From Eubacteriaceae bacterium (GTDB lineage Bacteria; Bacillota; Clostridia; Lachnospirales; Lachnospiraceae), in NCBI GenBank assembly GCA_910574915.1, contig CAJTCR010000001.1, forward strand, positions 1 to 64,000: a stretch of 64,000 nt of DNA, written 5' to 3'. Position 1 is the first letter of the stretch. Every line of letters begins with the position of its first letter. A program made the translations under genes and the position numbers. This document shows positions 36,310 through 43,803 of the stretch, in pieces. A model generated the notes under the pieces. That model was not told the DNA's origin, searched no databases, and was given only the letters and a program-made list of their open reading frames with translations.

Positions 36310-36423
36310 GTGTGCTACGTGGCAAAATAAAGGGCTTCCGCTGACAACTCCTATCGGCGGAAACCCTTAAAAACACATTATTTGTTAGAACTTCCCAGCG
36401 TTCGCAGCTTCCTCAACCGAAAC
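36310..36423. repeat. Left 114-base direct repeat (attL-like)
   Basis: Matches 40176-40289 at 111 of 114 positions. It contains a copy of the last codons of the GGGtGRT gene (read on the minus strand ...EEAANAGKF then TAA) and of that gene's terminator. Confidence 0.85.
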
Positions 36424-36510
36424 TGTCAGCCTTGATTTTATAGAGTTTTAAGGACTATTTGTGTGCTACTTGTGTGTAACGCACCTAAATTTTTATCTAT
36501 TTTTGAACAC

Positions 36511-37438
36511 TTACAGACACTTCCTTTTTCTCTGCTCAAGCATAATTTCTACCTGTCTTTTATGCTTTTCATACTCTGCCTGTAATTCTGCCCTGCGTAA
36601 AGCAATATACTCAACCGTAGAAGTAAACCCATGCTCATTGAATTTATTGATACTGTTTCTGTATGCCCCGGCTTCCACAATATCAAATTTTTCCAATAAT
36701 TCACGCTTTGCCTTGCCTGTCCGTAACCGCCGCAGTCCTTTTTCCTTTATCTGGCGTATTCTATCTATGGTTATGCCCTGCTCTCTGGCTACCGCTGCCA
36801 TTGTCCGATTATTTATGAATATCTCCCTTATTATATTATTCTCTCTATTGCTTGTAAAATGTTCCACAATGCCCCATAATTGGCTTTTAGAGTGTTCGGC
36901 ATACATTTTATTGTTTCATCTTCAAGGCTAAAATCGGCTTGTATGGTATCGGAAAGTGTCAAACTGTAATCGTCTGCTAAAGTGGTATCTAAACTGGCTA
37001 CCCCTTGCATCTGTATTTTCAATTCCGGCAGCAGTCCTACAGGTACACGCATTTTATCAGCTATTTCATTATCTGTCGCATTCTGCCTAATTCCTGTTCT
37101 AACTCCTGTACGGTTTTCTTGTAACGTGCTATTTTCTGCCTTGTGTGGCTCGGTATTCGCACCGTAGAGCCGCATTTTTCAAGATACCGCTGTACTGACT
37201 GCCTTATCCAGTATTCCGCATAAGTCATAAACCGCACATTTGCAGACGTTTCATAATGCTGTACCGCTTCCCACAATCCAAAATAGGATTCCTGCACTAA
37301 GTCCTCCATAGGCTCATAGGCGGCATATGGTTTTATGAATTTCTTAATCAATGGCAGATTGCTTTCATACAGTAATTGCATATAATCCGTTACAGAATAA
37401 CCGTTCCTAATTTCAGAAACAATTTGCTCATTCGTCAT
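36511..37438 (-). pseudogene. Sigma-70-like factor broken by two frameshifts
   Basis: Three consecutive frames make up one sigma-like protein. Frame 1 (from ATG 37438) has region 2: EDLVQESYFGLWEAVQHYE, MTYAEYWIRQSVQRYL, then IPSHTRQKI and ELEQELGR. It shifts near 37080 into a frame that continues ATDNEIADKMRVPV and TIQADFSLEDET. A second shift near 36902 leads to region 4: REIFINNRTMAAVAREQGI and RIRQIKEKGLRRLRTGKAKR. One extra base at each place would restore a single frame of about 300 residues. Either a decayed gene or sequence errors at two places; a functional split is less likely. Such sigma-like genes are common cargo of small Clostridial elements. Confidence 0.7.
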
Positions 37439-37466
37439 TGCAACGCACCTACCCCTTTGCTATAAT
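37438..37466 (+). promoter_or_regulatory. Promoter of a predicted short RNA
   Basis: TTGCAA (37438-37443), 17 bases, TATAAT (37461-37466). It points away from the sigma-like gene toward the terminator at 37487-37524. Confidence 0.5.
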
Positions 37467-37472
37467 TTGAGT

Positions 37473-37525
37473 AGATGCAGGATATAAAGAGAAGTCAGCC
37501 CACAAAAGCAATGACTTCTCTTTTA
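37473..37525 (+). ncRNA. Predicted short RNA of about 50 bases
   Basis: Between the promoter above and a terminator: AAGAGAAGTCA (37487-37497) pairs with TGACTTCTCTT (37512-37522), followed by TTATTT. No reading frame fits. It could be a small regulatory RNA of the element; the same hairpin can also terminate minus-strand transcripts. The rest of 37526-37721 shows nothing recognisable. Confidence 0.35.
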
Positions 37526-37721
37526 TTTGATCACAAAACCGCCTTTTTGCATATTTTAAAAATATTTTGAATGGCAACAGGACTAAGCCTTTTTGAAAAT
37601 GCCCGGCAGAAAAAGGCGCTAACTACCCATATGCGGCGTTTCCCTATAAAACCCCCACCGCATGATATTTAGAACAAAAACAAAAGGCAGCAGTCCATTA
37701 TGAACCTTGCCTAAACAATCC

Positions 37722-38399
37722 TTATTCTGCTTTCAATTCTCTCTTATATTTATAGAATGTATTTCTTGCAAGCCCTATCAGCTTCATGCAATCCGCATCT
37801 GACAATGCACCATTAAAATCCTTGCTGTGTTTCTGTATCTGCTTCTTTGCTTCAATAGATTTCTTTGTTGTCAGCTTTGCCCCCTGCTTCTGTCCGATCT
37901 GCTTACCGTTTAATCTCGCTGTTTCTATACCCTCTTTTGTCCTCTGGTGCAAGTCCTGTACTTCTTTCTCCGACTGCTCAAAAGCAAGTCTTATCTGTTC
38001 CTTTGCAAGCGACATAAGGTACTTATTCACGCCCTCTAAGATAAAGTCAACATTTGTTCCGGTCATTGATATATTGCTTTCTAATGCTTTCTTATATGTG
38101 CTTGTGTTGATATGCGGCTCTTTCAGAAATACAAGCTCTATGCCCTTATTATATAATTCCTCATACAGACAAAAACCCTCATCCGCATTCCTGCTCATTC
38201 GTGATACACTATCAAAGATAATAGTATCTCCTGCTTTGGCTTTCTTATACAGCTTATTCCATTCTGGTCTGTCCTGCTTTGTTCCTGTATATACTTCCTG
38301 TATTATCACAGCCTTATCATAACTGCCCTTAATATTTCTAATCTGCCTGTCAATACTCTGCTGTTGTGTACTTATCCGGCAATATCCATACACACACAT
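37722..38399 (-). CDS. Small serine recombinase (resolvase/invertase type)
   Basis: About 225 residues. The N-terminal catalytic domain starts MCVYGYCRISTQQQSIDRQI with nucleophile Ser10 in YCRIST, then IIFDSVSRMSRNADE with the conserved Arg residues. A long helix (LAKEQIRLAFEQSEKEVQ) follows, and a C-terminal HTH (SDADCMKLIGLARNTFYKYK). It is the only recombinase in the element. Resolvases of this size resolve or invert DNA between short sites rather than integrate at gene ends. ATG at 38399 follows GAGAGG by nine bases; the frame opens nine codons earlier. Confidence 0.85.
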   Translation of the reverse strand: MCVYGYCRISTQQQSIDRQIRNIKGSYDKAVIIQEVYTGTKQDRPEWNKLYKKAKAGDTIIFDSVSRMSRNADEGFCLYEELYNKGIELVFLKEPHINTSTYKKALESNISMTGTNVDFILEGVNKYLMSLAKEQIRLAFEQSEKEVQDLHQRTKEGIETARLNGKQIGQKQGAKLTTKKSIEAKKQIQKHSKDFNGALSDADCMKLIGLARNTFYKYKRELKAE

Positions 38400-38555
38400 A
38401 ATCAATGCCCTCTCTTTCAGTATCACTTCTATCGTTCGTCTTTTTTGATACTTCTATTTTACTTCTTATTATTGTTGTCAATAACTTTTAATACTATTTT
38501 GTCATACATTACTTTTGATACTAAACAGACATAGAAACAATGCTTTATTTTGATA

Positions 38556-38584
38556 TTGACATATAGTACTATATATGATACTAT
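38556..38584 (+). promoter_or_regulatory. hicAB promoter with overlapping inverted repeat
   Basis: TTGACA (38556-38561), 17 bases, TACTAT (38579-38584). ATAGTA and TACTAT form an inverted repeat overlapping the spacer and -10 element, and TAGTACTA is a perfect palindrome; this is a likely operator for HicB autoregulation. Confidence 0.6.
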
Positions 38585-38608
38585 AGTGTGAGAAAGGAGA
38601 TAATCACA

Positions 38609-38836
38609 GTGCCAAACGTAAAAAAGCTAATTGAAAAAATGAAGCAACAGCCAAATGGAATGCGGCCAGAAGAAATAGACAAAGTTTTAGCAGCATACGG
38701 CTATATTCCGGCAAGACAAAAAGGAAGCCATAAGCATTATCTGAATAAAGAAACTGGGGATTTGATAACAATAAAACAAGAAAATCCATTAAAAAAGGCT
38801 TATGTCGTAGATGTTCTGAATAGGATAGGGGAATAA
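38609..38836 (+). CDS. hicA: HicA toxin (mRNA interferase)
   Basis: A 75-residue double-stranded-RNA-binding-fold toxin that cleaves mRNA until bound by HicB. Motif: GSHKHYL with the catalytic His, preceded by GYIPARQK and followed by the family's beta-strand segment DLITIKQENPLKKAYV. The GTG start at 38609 has AGGAG nine bases upstream; an in-frame GTG at 38588 is upstream of that site and unlikely. HicB follows 47 bases downstream. Confidence 0.88.
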   Translation: MPNVKKLIEKMKQQPNGMRPEEIDKVLAAYGYIPARQKGSHKHYLNKETGDLITIKQENPLKKAYVVDVLNRIGE

Positions 38837-38883
38837 TCCCCTTATCCTGGCATAGCATAACAAGCAGAAAGGAGCAGGAAAGC

Positions 38884-39228
38884 ATGGAAGTTAAAGATTA
38901 TATGAAATTGCCCTATACAAGATTAGTACAGGAAATGAACGATGAAAGCGGACACTATTTCTATGGCAGAATTTTGGAACTTGACGGATGCCAAAGTACC
39001 AGTGATACACTTGAAGAATTGTATGAAAGCCTTAATGAAGCAATGGAAGGATATATCGAAACAAAAATAGAAAACAATCTCTCTATACCAATTCCAGAAA
39101 CACCAAACAATTACAGCGGTAAGTTTGTTGTAAGGCTTCCAAAATCTTTGCATCAAAGATTAGCCATTGAAGCAGAAAAAGAGGGTGTAAGTCTTAATCA
39201 GTTAGCATTATACAAGTTGGCGCTTTAA
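38884..39228 (+). CDS. hicB: HicB antitoxin
   Basis: A 114-residue antitoxin: N-terminal degenerate RNase H-like fold (YFYGRILELDGCQSTSDTLE, then LYESLNEAMEGYIE) that caps HicA, and a C-terminal ribbon-helix-helix DNA-binding end (SGKFVVRLPKSLHQRLAIEA, GVSLNQLALYKL). ATG at 38884 follows AAAGGAG. Probably binds the inverted repeat at the hicA promoter. Confidence 0.88.
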   Translation: MEVKDYMKLPYTRLVQEMNDESGHYFYGRILELDGCQSTSDTLEELYESLNEAMEGYIETKIENNLSIPIPETPNNYSGKFVVRLPKSLHQRLAIEAEKEGVSLNQLALYKLAL

Positions 39229-39242
39229 TATATGATACGCAC

Positions 39243-39271
39243 AAGGCAGGGAATCATCAACGCCCTGCCTT
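39243..39271 (+). terminator. Terminator of hicAB
   Basis: AAGGCAGGG (39243-39251) pairs perfectly with CCCTGCCTT (39263-39271); the tail is T-rich but interrupted (TGCTTATATCCTTTT). Confidence 0.6.
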
Positions 39272-39297
39272 TGCTTATATCCTTTTAAATAATTTCC

Positions 39298-39897
39298 GTG
39301 AAGAAGATTAAGAATATGACCGCCGCCGAAGCAAAGGAAGCCTTTACCAAATGGGAAGTAAAGCATCCCCGGCATGATGATCTTGATTTTAATTCCACAC
39401 AGATTGGAAATTACAAAGAACTTTTCAGACTGGCAGACAGAGAAAGCATTATTGATTTGATTTATGACCTTTTCAATTATGGCTTTATGGCAGGATATAA
39501 GCAATCAGAAGCTGAACTGAAAGCAAAGATTGATAAGCGTGTAAAGGACGATATGCACCGCCGCCTTTTGGAACTTGTCTATTATCTGCCTTTTGGGTAC
39601 AGAGCAGAGTATTTCTATTGCATGATGTCCTATCTGCTGCCGGAAGATTGTTTTTACCTTATGCCAAACAGAGTAACAAAACCTATGCTTGAAATCCGGG
39701 CAGAACGTGAGGACAGAAAATCAAAGGAAGCAGAGCCGGAGCCGGAACAGACCGCAGAAGAAAAGCAAGCCGGAGAATACCGTTGTAATATCGCAAGAAT
39801 GATATACGATATTGAAAGCCTTGATACTATCGCAAGCATATATAGCTTTATCATAGGCTTATTGTCTGTCAAGAAAGGCGGTGCCGCTGATGAATAG
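39298..39897 (+). CDS. Unknown 199-residue element protein
   Basis: No family recognised. A soluble, helical, charged protein with SIIDLIYDLFNYGFMAGYKQ in the middle and an acidic, Glu/Pro-rich linker (EAEPEPEQTAEEKQ). Start GTG at 39298 or ATG at 39316; the ribosome binding site is weak. It overlaps the next small gene by eight bases. Its resemblance to replication- or plasmid-associated helical proteins is only general. Confidence 0.6.
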   Translation: MKKIKNMTAAEAKEAFTKWEVKHPRHDDLDFNSTQIGNYKELFRLADRESIIDLIYDLFNYGFMAGYKQSEAELKAKIDKRVKDDMHRRLLELVYYLPFGYRAEYFYCMMSYLLPEDCFYLMPNRVTKPMLEIRAEREDRKSKEAEPEPEQTAEEKQAGEYRCNIARMIYDIESLDTIASIYSFIIGLLSVKKGGAADE

Positions 39898-40057
39898 AAA
39901 CGACATAGCAAAGGCAATAGCCGAAGATTTACTATATAATGATGCACTGGACGAACATAATTTCTCTTATGATACTGCTGCCCTTCTTGAATATGTTCAG
40001 AATATCATTTTAGAGCATTTAAAGGATTATTCCTTGCTGTCTGGCACAATCTTCTAA
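39890..40057 (+). CDS. Unknown 55-residue element protein
   Basis: ATG at 39890 to TAA at 40055-40057. The acidic, helical product starts MNRNDIAKAIAEDLLYNDAL and ends LKDYSLLSGTIF. AGGCGG lies ten bases upstream, and the start overlaps the end of the 199-aa gene, so it is probably coupled. Followed by a terminator. No family recognised. Confidence 0.6.
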   Translation: MNRNDIAKAIAEDLLYNDALDEHNFSYDTAALLEYVQNIILEHLKDYSLLSGTIF

Positions 40058-40091
40058 ATATAAGGAATAACCGTTACATAAAACCGTATCA

Positions 40092-40126
40092 AAGGGTGTC
40101 TGCAAAGTGCAGATGCCCTTTTCTTT
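40092..40126 (+). terminator. Terminator of the element genes
   Basis: AAGGGTGTCTGCA pairs with TGCAGATGCCCTT around AAG (two mismatches in the stem), followed by TTTCTTT. Confidence 0.65.
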
Positions 40127-40175
40127 ATCCTAAAAATTTGTGTGCTACCTCATGTGTGCTACCCGTGTGTTACTT

Positions 40176-40289
40176 GTGTGCTACGTGGCAAAATAAAGGG
40201 CTTCCGCTGACAACTCCTATCAGCGGAAACCCTTAAAAACACATTATTTGTTAGAACTTCCCAGCATTCGCCGCTTCCTCAACCGAAAC
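40176..40289. repeat. Right 114-base direct repeat (attR-like), end of the GGGtGRT gene
   Basis: Same sequence as 36310-36423 except three bases. Here it carries the functional 3' end and terminator of the host gene. Directly left are three further GTGTGCTAC/GTGTGTTAC repeats (40140-40184). Confidence 0.85.
40196..40233 (-). terminator. Terminator of the GGGtGRT operon
   Basis: On the minus strand GGGTTTCCGCTGA, nine-base loop, TCAGCGGAAGCCC, then TTTATTTT. A copy with one further change lies in the left repeat at 36330-36367. Confidence 0.85.
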
Positions 40290-41261
40290 AGCTACTGCTA
40301 CAGTAGCGCCAACCATCGGGTTGTTGCCCATACCGATCAAGCCCATCATTTCTACGTGAGCCGGAACGGAGGAAGAGCCTGCGAACTGTGCGTCTGAGTG
40401 CATACGTCCCATTGTATCTGTCATGCCGTAAGAAGCCGGACCTGCCGCCATGTTGTCTGGATGAAGCGTACGTCCTGTACCGCCGCCGGAAGCTACGGAG
40501 AAGTACTGCTTGCCCTGCTCGTTGCATTCTTTTTTGTATGTACCTGCTACCGGGTGCTGGAAACGTGTCGGGTTGGTGGAGTTTCCTGTAATGGAGACAC
40601 CTACGTTTTCATGGTGCATAATCGCAACGCCTTCCTGCACATCGTCAGCGCCATAGCATTTTACAGAAGCGCGCAGGCCTTCTGAGTATGGTTTTTCGTA
40701 TACTACGTTCAGCTTTGCTTCTTTGTAGTCATACTGTGTTTCTACGAATGTAAAGCCGTTGATGCGGGAAATAATCTGTGCCGCGTCTTTTCCAAGGCCG
40801 TTTAAGATTACGCGAAGCGGCTGCTTGCGTACTTTGTTTGCTTTTTCTGCAATACCGATTGCACCTTCTGCTGCTGCGAAGGATTCATGGCCTGCCAAAA
40901 AGCAGAAGCACTCTGTCTCTTCTTCAAGCAGCATCTTGCCTAAGTTGCCGTGGCCAATGCCTACTTTTCTGTGGTCTGCTACAGAGCCTGGAATACAAAA
41001 TGCCTGTAAGCCTTCGCCGATTGCAGCAGCGGCATCCGCAGCTTTTCTGCAGCCTTTTTTAATTGCGATAGCAGCGCCTACCGTATAAGCCCAGCAAGCG
41101 TTTTCAAAACAGATTGGCTGGATCTTTTTTACCTGCTCGTATACGTCAAGCCCAGCATCCTTTGTGATTTTTTCAGCCTCTTCTACGGAGCTGATGCCGT
41201 AGTTGTTTAATACGGCGTTAATCTGGTCAATTCTTCTTTCATATGATTCAAATAATGCCAT
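40251..41261 (-). CDS. GGGtGRT protein (function unknown)
   Basis: A 336-residue soluble protein conserved in anaerobic Firmicutes and named for a Gly-rich motif, seen here as SGGGTGRTLHPDN. Other features: GNGTNPTRF-like TGNSTNPTRFQHP, AGHESFAAAEGAIG and FCIPGSVADHRKVGIGHGN. It always seems paired with the NifU-like protein upstream, 19 bases away here, so the two likely act together, possibly in Fe-S or metal handling; no reaction is known to me. The last codons form the duplicated att site of the neighbouring element. Confidence 0.85.
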   Translation of the reverse strand: MALFESYERRIDQINAVLNNYGISSVEEAEKITKDAGLDVYEQVKKIQPICFENACWAYTVGAAIAIKKGCRKAADAAAAIGEGLQAFCIPGSVADHRKVGIGHGNLGKMLLEEETECFCFLAGHESFAAAEGAIGIAEKANKVRKQPLRVILNGLGKDAAQIISRINGFTFVETQYDYKEAKLNVVYEKPYSEGLRASVKCYGADDVQEGVAIMHHENVGVSITGNSTNPTRFQHPVAGTYKKECNEQGKQYFSVASGGGTGRTLHPDNMAAGPASYGMTDTMGRMHSDAQFAGSSSVPAHVEMMGLIGMGNNPMVGATVAVAVSVEEAANAGKF

Positions 41262-41280
41262 GATCTTCGTTCTCCCTTCC

Positions 41281-41973
41281 TTACTCTACTCTCGGATCAA
41301 TAATCTTTGCAGCGTCTGCTACACGTCCGTACTGCCCTTTAGCCTTTTCCCAGGCTGTGTTAGGATCATCGCCTTTTTTAATAAAGTCAGTCATTTTGCC
41401 AAGAGAAACGAACTGATATCCAATTACTTCATCGTTGTCATCCAAAGCAATGCCGGTTACATAGCCTTCTGCCATCTCCAGATAACGAACACCTTTTTCT
41501 TTTGTTGCATACATAGTACCAACCTGAGAACGAAGTCCTTTGCCCAGATCTTCCAGTCCAGCGCCTACAGCAAGGCCGTCATCGGAAAATGCACTCTGTG
41601 TGCGTCCGTAAACGATCTGTAAGAACAATTCTCTCATTGCCGTATTGATCGCATCGCAGACAAGGTCTGTGTTCAATGCTTCCAGGATGGTCTTGCCCTG
41701 TAAGATCTCTGCTGCCATAGCTGCGGAATGGGTCATACCAGAACATCCGATTGTCTCTACAAGCGCTTCCTCGATAATGCCGTTCTTTACATTCAGGGAA
41801 AGCTTACAGGCACCCTGCTGTGGTGCGCACCAGCCTACACCGTGTGTAAATCCAGAGATATCTTCAATTTTTTTAGAATGTACCCATTTCCCCTCTTCCG
41901 GGATTGGAGCCGGCTCGTGCTTTGCACCTTTAGCAACCGGACACATGTTTTGAACTTCCTGTGTGTAAATCAT
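41281..41973 (-). CDS. NifU-like/iron-sulfur scaffold-type protein, partner of GGGtGRT
   Basis: A 230-residue protein usually annotated as an Fe-S cluster assembly scaffold. The central part has Cys-containing motifs comparable with the IscU/NifU fold: GWCAPQQGACKLSL, then VETIGCSGMTHSAAMAAEIL and LVCDAINTAMRELF. First gene of the two-gene unit; ATG at 41973 follows AAAGGAG. Its exact role is not established. Confidence 0.8.
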   Translation of the reverse strand: MIYTQEVQNMCPVAKGAKHEPAPIPEEGKWVHSKKIEDISGFTHGVGWCAPQQGACKLSLNVKNGIIEEALVETIGCSGMTHSAAMAAEILQGKTILEALNTDLVCDAINTAMRELFLQIVYGRTQSAFSDDGLAVGAGLEDLGKGLRSQVGTMYATKEKGVRYLEMAEGYVTGIALDDNDEVIGYQFVSLGKMTDFIKKGDDPNTAWEKAKGQYGRVADAAKIIDPRVE

Positions 41974-42004
41974 TTTAAGACTCCTTTCAATTAGATAAAT
42001 GATG

Positions 42005-42060
42005 CCAGCGTCCTAGACAGCGCTGGATGGGTAACATGTTGGACTTATGTTGTTCAACAT
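42005..42060 (-). promoter_or_regulatory. Leader hairpin and palindrome before the NifU-like gene
   Basis: CCAGCG (42005-42010) pairs with CGCTGG (42021-42026), and ATGTTG-TT-CAACAT (42047-42060) is an inverted repeat next to AACATGTT (42033-42040). A TTGACA on the minus strand lies upstream near 42088. These could control the NifU-like/GGGtGRT operon; no regulator is identified. Confidence 0.35.
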
Positions 42061-42090
42061 ACTGCATATATTTTCGCATATTTTGTCAAA

Positions 42091-43089
42091 TTAGTCTAGT
42101 CCTTTTCCACAAAAATGTAAAAACTCCTGTATCGGGTATCCATTATGCATTCCAAGGCTGCCAGGCTGAAATCCCAAAGAGGTATAAAAGCTTCTCGCAG
42201 CCTCTCCTTTCGGGTCTTCGCTTCGAAACGTCTCGACCGTGATCCCCTGCCCTTTGGAAAGGCATGTCTTCATAAGCTTTAGCATTTTCGATGCGAGCTT
42301 TTGCCTGCGGTACTCAGGATGGACGGCAAGATAGCAGATCCTGCCCTGCTCTTTGGCAAACAGCAGCATACCGACGATCATGCTGCCGTCTGCCGCATAG
42401 ATCGCGCCGCCCTGCTTGATATAAGAAACCACGTCGTCGCAAAAATACTGCATGGCGCCGTCTGCTTCCATGCCGGGGCAATCGTACTGGATAATTTCTG
42501 CAAAGCTCAGGCAGGATTCTAAGTGCGCCAGCCCTAAAAAGCCCGTGCTGATCCTATGTATCCGCTCTCCCTGCCTGTCATAACTGTCGCGGATCTCAAA
42601 CAGCCTGTCGATAAACCAGTACGGAATCATCGTACCCTGTGCCTGCATTTTCACAACCTCGTCCTTGTCTGCCCAGCGCACACCGCGTACTTCTTCCTGC
42701 TGCAAACGCAGCTTTTGCAGGTCAAGATCCATCTCAATCATATAAAAATCGTCAAATCCCCCTGCAAAATTCATAGTTAAAAACGGGCGCTCTTTGGACA
42801 GGTCAATTTTCAGCCCCAGCTCTTCAAAAGCCTCCCGCTCCGCCGCCTGGGTGCTGCTGTCGCCCGCAACCGCCGCTCCGCCGACGGATATATCCCACAT
42901 ATTCGGCCATCCTTTTTTAAATGGCTGCCGCTGCTGGATCAGCAACTGGTTTTTACTGTTAAAAATGCAGACATGGACAGCAAGATGGTATCTGCCTTGC
43001 GGCATAGGCTCGCCGCGCTGGTGCAGCTCGTTTGTCTTTTCCCTGTCCTTTGTATACAGATCCCATAATTCAGCGTGATAATGATTCAT
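42091..43089 (-). CDS. Nudix hydrolase-GNAT acetyltransferase fusion
   Basis: A 332-residue two-domain protein. Residues about 1-180 are a Nudix domain of the IDI/YfcD type: PMPQGRYHLAVHV, WDISVGGAAVAGDSS and the box end EREAFEELGL, with Asp in place of the first Glu of the box, common in this branch. Residues about 190-332 are a GNAT domain with IVGMLLFAKEQ and the acetyl-CoA loop VHPEYRRQKLASKML. Substrates unknown. It could clean up damaged nucleotides and acetylate a small molecule. Single gene with convergent-free surroundings, minus strand. Confidence 0.85.
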   Translation of the reverse strand: MNHYHAELWDLYTKDREKTNELHQRGEPMPQGRYHLAVHVCIFNSKNQLLIQQRQPFKKGWPNMWDISVGGAAVAGDSSTQAAEREAFEELGLKIDLSKERPFLTMNFAGGFDDFYMIEMDLDLQKLRLQQEEVRGVRWADKDEVVKMQAQGTMIPYWFIDRLFEIRDSYDRQGERIHRISTGFLGLAHLESCLSFAEIIQYDCPGMEADGAMQYFCDDVVSYIKQGGAIYAADGSMIVGMLLFAKEQGRICYLAVHPEYRRQKLASKMLKLMKTCLSKGQGITVETFRSEDPKGEAARSFYTSLGFQPGSLGMHNGYPIQEFLHFCGKGLD

Positions 43090-43119
43090 ACTCGTTTCTC
43101 TTTCTGTATTGCAGGCCTT

Positions 43120-43785
43120 TTAGTTTTTTGCCGCAATTTCATTTTTATTTTTATAGATCGAATGCGGTGCAACGACGCCGCGCACCATAGACAGCGGATA
43201 AATATTCGTATGGCGCCCGATTACCGTGCCTGGATTTAGCACGGAGTTGCAGCCGACTTCCACATGATCGCCGAGCATGGCGCCGAATTTTTTCAGTCCC
43301 GTTTCGACTGCCTGCGCTCCGTTTTTTACGGTAACAAGCGTCTTGTCTGATTTTACATTGGACGTAATGGAGCCTGCGCCCATATGCGATTTGTAGCCTA
43401 GAACCGAATCTCCGACATAATTGTAATGCGGCACCTGGACGCCGTTAAAAATAACGACGTTTTTAAGCTCTGTAGAGTTGCCGACAACCGCGCCCTTTCC
43501 GACAATCGCGCTGCCGCGGATAAATGCACAGTGGCGTATTTGCGCTTCTTCATCAATGATCAAAGGCCCGTTTAAGCAGGCTGTCGGGGCAACCTCTGCC
43601 GATTTCGCCACCCAGATATTTTCGCCGCGCTTTTCATATCTTTCACTGTCTAAGCGGTTTCCAAGCTCTATAATAAAGCCTGCGATTTTTCCTAATATTT
43701 CCCACGGATAGTCTGCGCCTGCAAACAGCTCTTTGGCGATCGTCTGATTCAGATCATATAAATTTTTAATTAAACACTGTTCCAT
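43120..43785 (-). CDS. Left-handed beta-helix protein, GlmU C-terminal-like
   Basis: A 221-residue protein made of hexapeptide repeats (ENIWVAKSAEVAP, ACLNGPLIIDEEAQIRH, AFIRGSAIVGKGAVVGN) resembling the acyl/acetyltransferase half of GlmU; the nucleotidyltransferase half is missing. HMGAGSITSNVKSD and VGCNSVLNPGTVIGRHTNI look like acetyl-CoA and substrate loops. Probably a sugar-nucleotide-related acyltransferase. It follows topB by 18 bases and is likely co-transcribed with it. Confidence 0.8.
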   Translation of the reverse strand: MEQCLIKNLYDLNQTIAKELFAGADYPWEILGKIAGFIIELGNRLDSERYEKRGENIWVAKSAEVAPTACLNGPLIIDEEAQIRHCAFIRGSAIVGKGAVVGNSTELKNVVIFNGVQVPHYNYVGDSVLGYKSHMGAGSITSNVKSDKTLVTVKNGAQAVETGLKKFGAMLGDHVEVGCNSVLNPGTVIGRHTNIYPLSMVRGVVAPHSIYKNKNEIAAKN

Positions 43786-43803
43786 TTTAATTTTGATTTC
43801 CTT

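Larger units (their letters stand above)
36424..40289. mobile_element. 3.9-kb integrated element at the 3' end of the GGGtGRT gene
   Basis: The 3866-base unit is bounded by the direct repeats at 36310-36423 and 40176-40289, which duplicate the end of the host gene. Cargo: frameshifted sigma factor, serine recombinase, hicAB, a 199-aa and a 55-aa unknown protein. Both ends carry short GTGTGCTAC/GTGTGTTAC direct repeats (36460-36479; 40140-40184), possible recombinase arm sites. No tyrosine or large serine integrase is present, so mobilisation probably needs help in trans or is lost. Confidence 0.75.

Noticed and set aside
36131-36376. Minus-strand 81-codon frame at the left repeat
   Set aside because: It reads across the hicAB scraps and the repeat; the content is explained by those pieces.
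36831-37175. A separate 114-codon gene between the sigma pieces
   Set aside because: It is the middle part of the frameshifted sigma-like gene, not an independent gene.
40140-40184. Short GTGTGCTAC repeats considered as a CRISPR-like array
   Set aside because: Units are about 9 bases with 1-4-base spacers and no cas genes; they fit recombinase sites at the element end.
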